64,000 nucleotides of DNA from Cyanobium sp. Tous-M-B4. Lineage in GTDB: Bacteria > Cyanobacteriota > Cyanobacteriia > PCC-6307 > Cyanobiaceae. The DNA lies in the NCBI RefSeq assembly GCF_024345395.1, contig NZ_JAGQBA010000004.1, forward strand, positions 62,001 through 126,000, given 5' to 3'. The translations under genes and the position numbers were made by a program. This document shows, piece by piece, positions 1 through 8,790 of the stretch (positions are counted from its first letter, which is position 1; every line of letters begins with the position of its first letter). The notes beneath the pieces are model-generated. The model searched no databases, had not been told where the DNA came from, and saw only the letters and a program-made list of their open reading frames with translations.

Positions 1-282
1 ATGCTCAGGGCTTGACCTTCTCGGTTGTGATCCAAACCCGGGTTATGCAGCCCGGTGAGGTAAGGCTGGGAAACAAAACTGGCGTATCGCTCTCTGCTGT
101 TACGGGATGACGCTCGAGCTGCCTCATCGCGTTCACTCTGATGAAACATTCGTACCTCCGTTGCGTACACCGGCTCAGGTTGGCTCCCTAGTCTCCCCTC
201 AACTTAAAAGTAAGCCGCTTTCAAGCGGTGGCTGGTTTTGGGAGTACCTGTTCCCGTATTCCCGGTCCCACAGTCAGCGCAC
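1..282 (-). mobile_element. Candidate 5' end of a group II intron (partial)
   Basis: This stretch has no convincing gene. On the minus strand a GTGCG pentamer at 282-278, the group II intron 5' consensus (GUGYG), begins a run of purine-rich, hairpin-forming sequence that resembles, from memory, domain I of cyanobacterial group II introns. A CCGCTT/AAGCGG hairpin lies at 215-228. The element would start 28 nt beyond the stop of the SGNH hydrolase gene and continue past the left edge, so the reverse transcriptase and domains V/VI are not visible. An alternative is a coding start: the minus-strand ATG at 149-147 has a GGAGG five bases upstream and stays open to position 1 (49 codons) without a recognisable family. 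The hairpin could also be a terminator for the hydrolase gene. Confidence 0.38.
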
Positions 283-309
283 GAATTCGCAGGCCTCCCC
301 ATTGCCATA

Positions 310-960
310 TCAGGCTATATCACCTATTAAATCCTTCACTACCGGCACAAGTGCTAAGGCCAATTTGCGATGTCCATGGGCATCCAAGTGAATCCCATCT
401 CCTGCTACGGCAACTACCTGATTACTGTCGATAAAGCTGCAGTTATATTGGGCGCATGACTGCTCGTATTGAGCAGGCAGCTCAGCGGAACGAGTTATTG
501 CATCCTTGAAATGATGGGTCATGAGCTCGGACATATATCCAAACCTTGGTGGCGCAATCACTAAAATCTTTGGTGAACCCTTGCTGAAGCTGGTGGTGCT
601 ATTGGTTGCTATCTGCAAGAGTGCGCTAATGCCCCGTGCTGATTCATGAGCCGATGCATTTAGGTGGTGCTTTAAATCATTAGTGCCAAGCATTATTATT
701 AACAGATCAAGCGGCGCATGGCTTTCGAGAACGGCCAGTATTGTGGTGCGAGCATTTCGACCGTCTCGATATGGTTCATCGAAAACAGTCGACCTCCCAT
801 TGAGACCCTCTTCAATAACGTAATACGACTCTCCTAGCGATTCTTGCAGAACTCCGGGCCATCGTTCCTTGCGAAGAAGGCGACCTGCAGTGAGGGGTAT
901 ATATCCCCAAGTATTCGAGTCGCCAAAACAGAGTACCGATTTTTCTCTTGTCACAATCAT
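310..960 (-). CDS. SGNH/GDSL-family hydrolase (esterase/lipase-like)
   Basis: Predicted 216-residue cytoplasmic serine hydrolase. All SGNH blocks are visible: GDSN at residues 13-16 (nucleophile Ser15), the block II glycine near residue 52, GTND at 92-95 (Asn94), and DGIH at 188-191 supplying the catalytic Asp and His. It has no signal peptide. The layout resembles the arylesterase/acyltransferase branch rather than secreted lipases, but the substrate cannot be told. Codon use is visibly AT-richer than in the neighbours (runs of ATT, AAT, TTA), and the gene sits next to a possible mobile intron, so acquisition by transfer is plausible. The 235 nt upstream (961-1195) show no gene, only a short direct repeat of agtagtcag at about 1173-1190. 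Confidence 0.85.
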   Translation of the reverse strand: MIVTREKSVLCFGDSNTWGYIPLTAGRLLRKERWPGVLQESLGESYYVIEEGLNGRSTVFDEPYRDGRNARTTILAVLESHAPLDLLIIMLGTNDLKHHLNASAHESARGISALLQIATNSTTSFSKGSPKILVIAPPRFGYMSELMTHHFKDAITRSAELPAQYEQSCAQYNCSFIDSNQVVAVAGDGIHLDAHGHRKLALALVPVVKDLIGDIA

Positions 961-1195
961 TCCAAGTCGTGGCCTGACGATCGCTTAGACGCATCCGCAT
1001 CAATTGGCAGCGATAGCTTCACAAACGACAAAGTTGCAGGCTTCTGGCTGAGCCTATCCCGGGGACTGCAGCCGCAAAGGCACCACCTTCACGGGGTTGG
1101 CCCCTCCACCAGCTCCTAGATCATCACCAAGGCAGAGGGATTTGGGCCCGAGGTAATAGGTTCCCACCACGGAGTAGTCAGTAAGTAGTCAGGCT

Positions 1196-2731
1196 TCAGC
1201 GCACCAGCTCCAGCTCCTCCAGCAAGCGCCGTTGGGCCGCAGCGGGCACAAAGCGGTGGGCCGCCATGGCTCCGCTCACGGCTACAGGCGGCACGCCAAT
1301 TCCAGGGAATACGCCCGCACCACAGAGCGCCAAGCCTTTGATCGGGGTGCCGCCGCCGGGGAAGGCTCCGCGGTTGGCGGGCCAGGCGGGGCCATAGCTG
1401 CCCTGGTGCACCCGCAGAAAATCGCGATGGCTCAGGGGGGTTCCCTGCAGCTCAAGCACCACGCGCTCGCGCCAATCGGGCACCAGTTGATCGAAAACGC
1501 CATGGAACACATCGCAACGCTCGCGGCGCAGCTGCTCATAGGCGGGGCTGCCCCGCTCCAGATCCTTCCAGAGCTCCCAGGGTTCGTTGGCTGGCGTGTA
1601 GCCGTGCAACACCTGGTGGCCCGGCGGCGCCAGGGAGGGATCCAGCCGCGAAGGCATCGATAGGACCACCATATTGCGCTCAGCCCTGATGCCCCGCTGC
1701 CAATCCCCCACCCACACATGGTGGATCGGCAGCTCGGCCAGGCCTTGATCTTTGAAAGCCAGGTGCCAGTGCAGAAAACTGGGACAAGCCGGCGCAGCCA
1801 GAAGCTTCTGGCGCCAGCGCTCCGGCGCACTGCCCTTACCCAGCAGGGCGGCCGTATCCCATGGGCTGGCATTACTAATAACTCCGTGGCGGGCGTGCAG
1901 CCGTTCGCCGCTGACCAGGCGCACCCCCGTGGCTCGCCGGCCCGACAGTTCGATTTCAGCAACAGCCGCGCCCGTGCGCAGCTCGCCCCCATGGCGGCGG
2001 ATGCCCCGCACCAATGCGTCCACCACGGCGGGGCTGCCCCCTAACGGGTAGTCCAACCCTGCATCGGGCTCAAACCACTCGCCAAACAGGGTGGCCATGG
2101 CGGCGGCACTGGTCTGATCAGGCTCCAGGCCGGAGATTAGAAAACACAGCATCTCCACCCAATGGAGCAGAAAGGGATCGCGCAGATGGCGGCGGGCAAT
2201 AGGCCCAAAAGCTCCGCCCAGCGCTGCCAGCTTGCCCGCCTGGCCGATTAGTTCCCAACCCTGGCTGCCAAGAGTGGTGAGAAGGCCAGCGCCGGGGCGC
2301 AGGGCCAACAGCGGCAGCGATCCGGCGGCGCGGCAAAACGGGGCCATTGCCACCAAAAAGTCCTGCCATTCAGTGGCAACCGCTGGCCCCCGCAGGCTGC
2401 GGAGCACCTCCAAAAATGGATCCAAACCCACGCCAATTCGAAGATTGCCCTCGGGCAACAGCAGGCCCCACTCCGAGTAGCGCACCACCGGCACGCTTTC
2501 ACCCACGGCCCGCAGCACCTGGGCCAGGGGGTTGGCACTAGGCCAGCGACCCAGCCCGCTCCAAAGCGAAGGGCCAGACTCGAAGTGGAAGGGTCCCCGT
2601 CGAAAACCATGGGCGGCGCCGCCGGGCTGGCTGTGGGCCTCCAGCACCTGCACCTCTAGCCCGTGACGCGAGGCGATGGCGGCGGCACAAAGGCCCCCCA
2701 GGCCACTGCCGATCACGATTAGATCCGGCAT
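1196..2731 (-). CDS. Carotenoid isomerase/phytoene desaturase-family FAD oxidoreductase
   Basis: 511-residue flavoprotein starting at ATG 2731. An upstream open extension exists but reads into the divergent selO start, and the Rossmann motif begins directly after this ATG. The N-terminus has the dinucleotide-binding motif GSGLGGL followed by the PGGAAHGF signature of the CrtI/CrtISO/RetSat superfamily. The C-terminus has a second FAD contact around LCGAGVFPGIGV, as in phytoene desaturases and carotenoid isomerases. The family acts on polyene chains at membranes, in desaturation, cis-trans isomerisation or saturation. Whether this is CrtH itself or a paralogue (retinol-saturase-like) cannot be decided by eye. 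It is divergent from selO, with a 118-nt shared upstream region. Confidence 0.75.
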   Translation of the reverse strand: MPDLIVIGSGLGGLCAAAIASRHGLEVQVLEAHSQPGGAAHGFRRGPFHFESGPSLWSGLGRWPSANPLAQVLRAVGESVPVVRYSEWGLLLPEGNLRIGVGLDPFLEVLRSLRGPAVATEWQDFLVAMAPFCRAAGSLPLLALRPGAGLLTTLGSQGWELIGQAGKLAALGGAFGPIARRHLRDPFLLHWVEMLCFLISGLEPDQTSAAAMATLFGEWFEPDAGLDYPLGGSPAVVDALVRGIRRHGGELRTGAAVAEIELSGRRATGVRLVSGERLHARHGVISNASPWDTAALLGKGSAPERWRQKLLAAPACPSFLHWHLAFKDQGLAELPIHHVWVGDWQRGIRAERNMVVLSMPSRLDPSLAPPGHQVLHGYTPANEPWELWKDLERGSPAYEQLRRERCDVFHGVFDQLVPDWRERVVLELQGTPLSHRDFLRVHQGSYGPAWPANRGAFPGGGTPIKGLALCGAGVFPGIGVPPVAVSGAMAAHRFVPAAAQRRLLEELELVR

Positions 2732-2849
2732 CGCCCCTCTCGCTCGTGGCAGCAAAGCAATCGACCTTAGTAAGTGGAGATAGGCCCTCGGGCTTAAGCC
2801 TCCATCCCTAGCCTCGATTGATACCTCTCGGCGAGAACCCGCGAGCACC

Positions 2850-4535
2850 GTGACCACTACACCGATCACATCCTTCGCTGAGTTCGCGCAACGGGCTGAT
2901 TATTCGCTGCTGGAGGGCTTGCAGCCAGATCCCCAGGCCACGCTGGATGGCCACGATCACCGGCCCCGCCAGGTTTTTTCAGGCCATTACGTGCCGGTCA
3001 CACCCACGCCCCTGCCAGTGCCCGCCTACCTGGCGCACAGCTCCGCCCTGTTCCAGGAGCTGGGCCTGAGCGACGCCCTGGCCCACGATGAGGCCTTCCT
3101 GCGGCTGTTTTCCGGCGACATCAGCGTGGCGCGGCAGCCGATGCGCCCCTACGGCTGGGCCACCGGCTATGCCCTCTCGATCTACGGCGCTGAATACATC
3201 CAGCAGTGTCCGTTTGGCACCGGCAACGGCTACGGCGATGGCCGGGCCATTTCCGTGTTTGAAGGCGTGTTCAATGGCCAGCGCTGGGAGCTGCAGCTCA
3301 AGGGCGGCGGCCCCACGCCTTACTGCCGCGGCGCCGATGGTCGGGCCGTGTTGCGCTCCAGCGTGCGCGAATTTCTGGTCCAGGAGTTCATGCACGCCCT
3401 GGGGGTTCCCACCTCCCGCTCCTTGACCCTATGTGGGTCTGGCGCTGAAATCGTGCGCCGGCCCTGGTACACCCCGGGTTCCCGGTCCTTTGATCCCGAC
3501 GTGCTGGTCGATAACCCAGCGGCGATCACAACCCGAGTGGCGCCATCGTTTCTGCGGGTGGGCCAGCTGGAGCTGTTTGCCCGCCGCGTTCGCCGCCAGG
3601 CCCATCCGGAGGCGCTGAACGAGCTGCGCCTGATCGTGGCCCATCTGATTGAGCGCAACTACCGGCCGGAGATCGATCAGAACCTGGCGTTCAGCGACCA
3701 GGTGCTGGAGCTGGCGCGCTTGTTTCGCACGCGGCTTATCGCCCTTGTGGCCCATTGGATGCGGGTGGGCTACTGCCAGGGCAATTTCAACAGCGACAAC
3801 TGCGCCGCCGGTGGTTACACCCTCGACTACGGCCCGTTTGGTTTCTGTGAACGCTTCGATCCCGGCTTCCAGCCCTGGACCGGTGGCGGCGAGCACTTCA
3901 GCTTCTTCAACCAACCGCTGGCGGCCGGAGCTAATTACCAGATGTTCTGGTCGGCCCTGCGGCCGCTGCTGTCTGACAACAGCGAGGCCCTGGCGCAGCT
4001 GGATTCCATCCGCGACGGCTTTGCCGGCGCGATGAACCAGGAGCTCGAGGCGATGTGGGCCCGCAAACTGGGCCTAGCCGCCCCTGATGCCGCCCTGGTG
4101 AACGAGCTGCTGGAGCTGATGCTGCGCTCCCAGGCCGATTACACGATCTTCTTCCGGAAGTTGTCGGAGCTTCCTGCCACCACCCCCGAGCACCTCTCAG
4201 CCCTCAAGCAGAGCTTTTATGAGCCGTGTTCGGAAGGCCTCGACGCGGCATGGAGCGGCTGGCTGGAGCGTTGGCGTGCCCAGATTGGCGACCTGCTCGA
4301 GACATCAGCAGCGATGAAACGCTGCAACCCAGCCATCACCTGGCGCGAGTGGTTGGTTGCGCCCGCTTATCAACAGGCGGATCAGGGTGACACCAGCCTG
4401 ATCCAGGAGCTGCAGGCCGTATTCAGCCATCCCTACGAGGAACCTTCCCTAGAGCTGGCGGCGACCTACGACCGCCTCAAGCCCAGAGAGTTCTTCAACG
4501 CCGGTGGGGTGTCGCACTACAGCTGTTCGTCGTGA
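2850..4535 (+). CDS. selO: SelO/YdiU family protein adenylyltransferase
   Basis: 561-residue pseudokinase-fold protein of the SelO (UPF0061, YdiU) family. Characterised members bind ATP in an inverted orientation and transfer AMP to Ser/Thr/Tyr of target proteins, linked to redox stress. Visible family signatures are the N-terminal FSGHYVPV segment, the glycine-rich [28 protein letters not shown]-type region (split here: [10 protein letters not shown], then [12 protein letters not shown]) and the metal-binding [21 protein letters not shown] region around residues 315-335 (key residues N and D). The length is typical for cyanobacteria. The start is GTG 2850. The last 19 nt overlap the convergent L,D-transpeptidase-like gene. 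Confidence 0.9.
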   Translation: MTTTPITSFAEFAQRADYSLLEGLQPDPQATLDGHDHRPRQVFSGHYVPVTPTPLPVPAYLAHSSALFQELGLSDALAHDEAFLRLFSGDISVARQPMRPYGWATGYALSIYGAEYIQQCPFGTGNGYGDGRAISVFEGVFNGQRWELQLKGGGPTPYCRGADGRAVLRSSVREFLVQEFMHALGVPTSRSLTLCGSGAEIVRRPWYTPGSRSFDPDVLVDNPAAITTRVAPSFLRVGQLELFARRVRRQAHPEALNELRLIVAHLIERNYRPEIDQNLAFSDQVLELARLFRTRLIALVAHWMRVGYCQGNFNSDNCAAGGYTLDYGPFGFCERFDPGFQPWTGGGEHFSFFNQPLAAGANYQMFWSALRPLLSDNSEALAQLDSIRDGFAGAMNQELEAMWARKLGLAAPDAALVNELLELMLRSQADYTIFFRKLSELPATTPEHLSALKQSFYEPCSEGLDAAWSGWLERWRAQIGDLLETSAAMKRCNPAITWREWLVAPAYQQADQGDTSLIQELQAVFSHPYEEPSLELAATYDRLKPREFFNAGGVSHYSCSS

Positions 4536-5188
4536 ACACACTTGCCGCCAGTGGCGTTGATCACCACCTGATCGCCAAGCTTCACGGCCGAGAGCAGGAG
4601 CTTCAAATCTGGTCCGGCCACGTTCACGCAGCCGCCGGTCACCTTCTGGCCGATGCGGTTGTCGTTGTTGCTGCCGTGAATTGCGAAGCTGTACCAGCGA
4701 AATTTGCCGTCATAGGTGTTGAAAGCGAAGGGCTGCTTGACGCTGTCCACCGGCTCCAGGCTCACGTAGCCGCTGCCGTATTCGCCGCTTTCGCCATCGC
4801 CGTCGAAGTCGATGGCGTTCATGTTGCCAAAAAGCATTTTGCGCAGCTCGGCCTCGCTCTTGCCTGACTTGGCGATCAGGGCGGGATCCATCACAAAGGT
4901 GTTGCCGCTGAGGATGGCATTCACCCGGAAGCGGCCCAGGGGTGTGTAGCCCTCCTCGAAGCGGCTGCCGGCGCAGGTGATGCCGTTGCGGCCGAAGCCC
5001 ACCTTAAAAATGGTGCGGTCCTCGCCCCGTGGCAACACCCCGAAGCTCCTGGAGGGATCCTTTGGGTCGAGCTCGATTCGGATGGGACCAGTAACGCCGG
5101 CCGGTACTGGTTTGGGTTGCTTGTTGGTGCCGCAGCCGAACAGCTCCGTAGCTAGAGCGAGCAGAGCGAGTGTGGAGAAAGGGCGCAT
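4517..5188 (-). CDS. Putative L,D-transpeptidase-like lipoprotein
   Basis: 223 residues from ATG 5188. The N-terminus is a lipoprotein signal peptide: basic start, hydrophobic ALLALATEL, then a lipobox LFGC with the lipidated Cys near residue 19, so the protein should be anchored in a membrane facing the periplasm. The C-terminal part has an AIHGSNN histidine block followed about 14 residues later by TGGCVNV, matching the YkuD-type His...(S/T)xGC arrangement of L,D-transpeptidases that cross-link peptidoglycan or attach lipoproteins. The middle section is longer than in minimal YkuD domains. Its stop lies inside the 3' end of convergent selO. A neighbouring NTF2-like gene lies 19 nt upstream on the same strand and may be co-transcribed. 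Confidence 0.72.
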   Translation of the reverse strand: MRPFSTLALLALATELFGCGTNKQPKPVPAGVTGPIRIELDPKDPSRSFGVLPRGEDRTIFKVGFGRNGITCAGSRFEEGYTPLGRFRVNAILSGNTFVMDPALIAKSGKSEAELRKMLFGNMNAIDFDGDGESGEYGSGYVSLEPVDSVKQPFAFNTYDGKFRWYSFAIHGSNNDNRIGQKVTGGCVNVAGPDLKLLLSAVKLGDQVVINATGGKCVHDEQL

Positions 5189-5207
5189 CACGGTTCCTGC
5201 TGCTGCC

Positions 5208-5696
5208 TCAGCCCACAAAGCGCTTGTATAACCAGCGCACAAAGCCACCGAGCACAGGCACCGGCCCGAAGGTGGGGCCCACGAAGTCGAAATAGTCGCG
5301 GTGGTCGCAGATCTTGCCCTCGCTGTTGAGCAGCAGCCGGGAGGTGCCTGGATACACAAACTCAATGCCCTTGATCTTCAGACCCATCTCCCACTCCACA
5401 AAGGCCGAATTGGCTTCAATCGCGATCGCGCCGGGGGTGAGGTAGGTGTCGTCACAGCGCTTCAGCAGGCCCTCCTGGGCTTTGATGTAAGCCGAAATGC
5501 CATCTCGCTCCTGGGTGGGATCGCTGAAGTGCACGTCCTCGGCGTAAAGCTGCCGCCATTGCGCTTCGCTTGGGCCGGGGGCGCCGTAGGGCTTGTTGAA
5601 CAAGGCGCGCAGCTGGGCACTGTCCACCGCGGGTAGATCAAGGGCTGAACCCAGGATGCCGCAGGCCCAGTGGTGAGCAAAGTCCCAGGGCGACAT
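5208..5696 (-). CDS. NTF2-like/SnoaL-type small protein
   Basis: 162-residue protein with the signs of a cone-shaped NTF2-like fold: an N-terminal helix, the segment LYAEDVHFSDPTQERDGI near residues 50-67 that starts many SnoaL/ketosteroid-isomerase-like domains, and alternating strands to WLYKRFVG. Polyketide cyclases, small isomerases and non-enzymatic binding proteins share this fold, so no substrate is proposed. The N-terminal 25 residues may be partly artefactual; start sites inside them are possible. It precedes the L,D-transpeptidase-like gene by 19 nt on the same strand. The divergent upstream region 5697-5852 is AT-rich and probably holds promoters for this gene and for the glycosyltransferase gene. 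Confidence 0.65.
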   Translation of the reverse strand: MSPWDFAHHWACGILGSALDLPAVDSAQLRALFNKPYGAPGPSEAQWRQLYAEDVHFSDPTQERDGISAYIKAQEGLLKRCDDTYLTPGAIAIEANSAFVEWEMGLKIKGIEFVYPGTSRLLLNSEGKICDHRDYFDFVGPTFGPVPVLGGFVRWLYKRFVG

Positions 5697-5852
5697 CCGT
5701 GCTGTGGGCCTTTGCGCTCAAGTTTTTTGAAAATTTGATTTGATCAGTTTCATGCTCAAATCTTTCGGATTTTGCCTATTTGGGCAGTGAGCAACGGTCT
5801 TAGTGTCTCCAGAGTCGACTAGGATGAATGGGCTCGCAATAATTCAACTAAT

Positions 5853-6608
5853 TTGACGACAGTTAGCGTCATTACTCCGACCAGGCTTTTGCCCGATCGA
5901 TTGTCTATGCTGAGCAACCTGAATCGCAGTCTGGCTGATAATAGCTGCAATATCGAACATGTGATTGTCGTTGATGGCAACGACCTCGAAGCCCTGCCTG
6001 CCGAGCTTGCAGCCAACGCCACTGTGATTGCTTCTGCCCGGCCGATTGGTCAGGCGGCTGCTCGCAATCTTGGCCTGCTTGTTGCTCGGGGGGAGTGGAT
6101 CACCAGCGCCGACGACGACGACTGGCTTTACCCCCATTCCATCGACAAGCGCCTGGCCGCAATTAATGGCCAGGCAGGGGCCCTGTGGGCGGCCGGTTAT
6201 TGCACTGACGATCTCAAAAACGATCCTGCAATTGTGGCCGCTGGGCCATGTCTGGCAGGTGATGTTTGGCGAGCCTGGCCATCCCCCCATGACAGCATTC
6301 CCCTGGGGCCAACCACCCTGCTTGTGCAGGCCGCCCTACTCAAGCGTGTCGGTGGCTGGATGGGCCTGCCACAAGGTGAAGATGTAGGCATGATGATCGC
6401 GGTTACAAGTAGTGCAGCAGGCGTACTAATTTCTGATTATGTCTATCACATACGCCTCCATGTTGGTCAGATGACAAAATCGGCGTGGTTTGATGATTTG
6501 GAGCTTTTATCGCGTCGATCTGCTTGGGAGCGCGGTCAAACCATCCTTTCGCAGCAACTTGCAAGTTCCTCAGTGCCGCTGATTCGGCAGCGCATTGCCA
6601 CGCTTTGA
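5853..6608 (+). CDS. Family 2 glycosyltransferase
   Basis: 251-residue GT-A fold enzyme. It begins with SVITPTRLLPDRL, the usual first strand and loop of GT2 enzymes, followed by HVIVVDGND and then ARNLGLLVARGEWITSADDDDWL, in which the acidic DDDD cluster corresponds to the DXD nucleotide-sugar and metal site. A later segment, LPQGEDVGMM, fits the ED acid/base motif. No membrane helix is seen. The only in-frame start is TTG 5853, since two upstream ATGs run into stops. It overlaps or touches the following GH57-like gene, suggesting coupled translation and a shared role in building and trimming a glycan. Donor and acceptor are unknown. Confidence 0.85.
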   Translation: MTTVSVITPTRLLPDRLSMLSNLNRSLADNSCNIEHVIVVDGNDLEALPAELAANATVIASARPIGQAAARNLGLLVARGEWITSADDDDWLYPHSIDKRLAAINGQAGALWAAGYCTDDLKNDPAIVAAGPCLAGDVWRAWPSPHDSIPLGPTTLLVQAALLKRVGGWMGLPQGEDVGMMIAVTSSAAGVLISDYVYHIRLHVGQMTKSAWFDDLELLSRRSAWERGQTILSQQLASSSVPLIRQRIATL

Positions 6609-6621
6609 CTATCTCAAACCT

Positions 6622-8073
6622 GTGAGCAACCCCTCCTTGCCGCCGATCGCTGGCCGCGAAGCTGAAATCCTCGCCCTTGTGCAGCAGCAGCAGCCGGTAT
6701 TTCTGCCCGCTACGAATCTGGAGTTGGAGCAGCTTCGTTCAGGCTTCGCCTGTGCCCTGCACATGCACCAGCCCACGATTCCAGCCGGTGCCAATGGAGA
6801 GCTGATCTCCCACCTCCAATACATGGTTGAGCATCCCGGCGAGGGGGACAACCACAACGCTGAAGCCTTCGCCCATTGCTATCGGCGTTTGGCTGACATC
6901 ATCCCCCAGTTGATTGCTGAGGGCGCCAATCCGCGGATCATGCTGGATTTCTCCGGCAATTTGCTGTGGGGATTCCAGCAGATGGGTCGCCAAGACATCC
7001 TCGAGGCGTTGCAGCGGCTGGCCTGTGATCATGCCCTTCAACCCCATGTGGAGTGGCTCGGCACCTTTTGGAGCCATGCCGTGGCCCCCTCCACGCCAAT
7101 CCCCGATCTCAAGCTGCAGATCCTGGCCTGGCAGCATCACTTTGCGGCGATGTTTGGTGATGCTGCCTTGCAGCGGGTGAAGGGGTTCTCGCCGCCGGAG
7201 ATGCATCTGCCCAACCACCCAGACACGCTTTACGAATTCATCAAGGCCCTGCGGGAGTGCGGCTACCGCTGGCTGCTTGTGCAGGAGCACAGCGTTGAGA
7301 ATCCCGATGGTTCCGCCCTCAGCCAGGAGCAGAAACTGGTGCCCAACCAATTGGTGGCACGCAGCTCCAGTGGTGAGGTGGCGTCGATCACGGCGCTGAT
7401 CAAAACGCAGGGCTCCGACACCAAGCTGGTGGGTCAGATGCAGCCCTATTACGAAGCCCTGGGGCGTGGCCCCATACTGCTTGGCGGCGTGTCTGTGCCG
7501 GCCCTCGTCTCCCAGATCGCCGATGGCGAGAACGGTGGCGTGATGATGAACGAATTCCCCCAGGCCTTCATCCAGGCTCATCAGCGCATCGCCGCCGAGG
7601 ATGGTGGCGCTGGCACGGTGGCGATTAATGGCAGCGAATATCTCGAGATGCTTGAGGCCGCCGGTGTGTCTGCCGGCGACTATCCGCCGATTCAGGCGGT
7701 GCAGCAACACAAGCTTTGGCAGCAGCTGGGCGACTCACCCAGCGCTGCAAATGTGGAGGTGGCCATCGCCGAGCTCCAGGCCCGTGATTCCTCCTTCTCG
7801 ATGGCCGGTGCCTCCTGGACCAACAACCTCAGCTGGGTAGAGGGCTACTCCAACGTGTTGGAGCCGATGACCAGCCTAAGCGTTGCCTTTCACCAGCATT
7901 TCGATCCCCTAGTGGAGGCCGATCCCTCAGTTACCCATACTCAGTCCTACCAGCAAGCGCTGCTGCATTTGCTGCTGCTGGAAACCAGCTGCTTTCGCTA
8001 CTGGGGCCAGGGGGTCTGGACCGACTACGCCAGCGAGATTCACCGGCGCGGCGTCGTCAGCCTGGGTGCTTGA
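6622..8073 (+). CDS. Glycoside hydrolase family 57-like protein
   Basis: About 483 residues from GTG 6622; a TTG at 6595 would give nine more residues and a 14-nt overlap with the glycosyltransferase. The HMHQP motif near residue 47 is the first conserved GH57 motif. Downstream GFSPPEMHLP is a fair match to the nucleophile-Glu motif and GSDTKLVGQMQPYYEA to the motif carrying the acid/base Asp. GH57 enzymes are retaining amylases, branching enzymes and amylopullulanases. This one is shorter than the 1,4-alpha-glucan branching enzymes and has a divergent C-terminus, so the specificity is open. It is convergent with the SDR gene, with 6 nt between the stops. Confidence 0.72.
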   Translation: MSNPSLPPIAGREAEILALVQQQQPVFLPATNLELEQLRSGFACALHMHQPTIPAGANGELISHLQYMVEHPGEGDNHNAEAFAHCYRRLADIIPQLIAEGANPRIMLDFSGNLLWGFQQMGRQDILEALQRLACDHALQPHVEWLGTFWSHAVAPSTPIPDLKLQILAWQHHFAAMFGDAALQRVKGFSPPEMHLPNHPDTLYEFIKALRECGYRWLLVQEHSVENPDGSALSQEQKLVPNQLVARSSSGEVASITALIKTQGSDTKLVGQMQPYYEALGRGPILLGGVSVPALVSQIADGENGGVMMNEFPQAFIQAHQRIAAEDGGAGTVAINGSEYLEMLEAAGVSAGDYPPIQAVQQHKLWQQLGDSPSAANVEVAIAELQARDSSFSMAGASWTNNLSWVEGYSNVLEPMTSLSVAFHQHFDPLVEADPSVTHTQSYQQALLHLLLLETSCFRYWGQGVWTDYASEIHRRGVVSLGA

Positions 8074-8079
8074 GCGGCA

Positions 8080-8745
8080 TTACCAAGGCAGCAGCGTGCC
8101 GTTGGCGTGCCAGAAGCCACCGCTGGTTGCCAGGCTGAGAGCATCAATCCGGGCCAGCAGGCCCCGCACCGCCTCCTCGGGGCTGATGCCCTGGGGGTTG
8201 AAGTTGACCATGCGGGTGCTCACCAGCCCAGGGTGCAGCAGTGCCACGGCGATGCCGCGGGGTCGCAGGTCGATCGCCAGGGATCGCCCCGCCATGTTCA
8301 GCGCCACCTTTGACATCCGGTAGCCGTAGGAGGAGCCGGAGCTGTTGTCGTCAATCGAGCCCATGCGGCTGGTCATCAGCGCCAGTTTGGAACCGGGCTG
8401 CAGATTCGGCAGCAGGGCGGCCACGAGCAGCAGGGGCGCCATGGCATTCACCTCAAACTGGCGCCTGAGGCTGTCGCTGTCGAGATGCTCCAGGCGGTTG
8501 GTTTCAAGGATGCCGGCGTTGAGGATCACCCCGTCAAGCGGCTGGCCAGCTAGCCGTTGCTGCAGAGAATCAAGATCTGCTTCGGCGGTGAGCTCGATCC
8601 CCGCCTCGAGGCGCACCCCCAGCGCCTCCAGTTCCGGCGACGGCGTGCGGCAGACGGCGATCACCTGATCGCCGCGGCCCTGTAGTTGTCTGCAGTACTC
8701 GAGGCCGATGCCGCGGTTGCTGCCGGTAACGAGGAATGTTGGCAT
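8080..8745 (-). CDS. Short-chain dehydrogenase/reductase (SDR)
   Basis: 221-residue classical SDR from ATG 8745 (an ATG five codons upstream is less likely). The Rossmann motif TGSNRGIG stands at residues 7-14, ILNAGIL marks the NAG motif, the catalytic Ser lies in LALMTSRMGS, and the YxxxK pair is in YGYRMSKVALN. The short length and the final LATSGGFWHANGTLLPW resemble the C-factor/CsgA-like SDR group. Substrate and NAD/NADP preference are not evident. It is convergent with the GH57-like gene and separated from the prohibitin gene by 45 nt on the same strand. Confidence 0.85.
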   Translation of the reverse strand: MPTFLVTGSNRGIGLEYCRQLQGRGDQVIAVCRTPSPELEALGVRLEAGIELTAEADLDSLQQRLAGQPLDGVILNAGILETNRLEHLDSDSLRRQFEVNAMAPLLLVAALLPNLQPGSKLALMTSRMGSIDDNSSGSSYGYRMSKVALNMAGRSLAIDLRPRGIAVALLHPGLVSTRMVNFNPQGISPEEAVRGLLARIDALSLATSGGFWHANGTLLPW

Positions 8746-8790
8746 TGCTGGCCTGTGCAATTGCTCAAGACTGACTGATATCAGCCAGCA

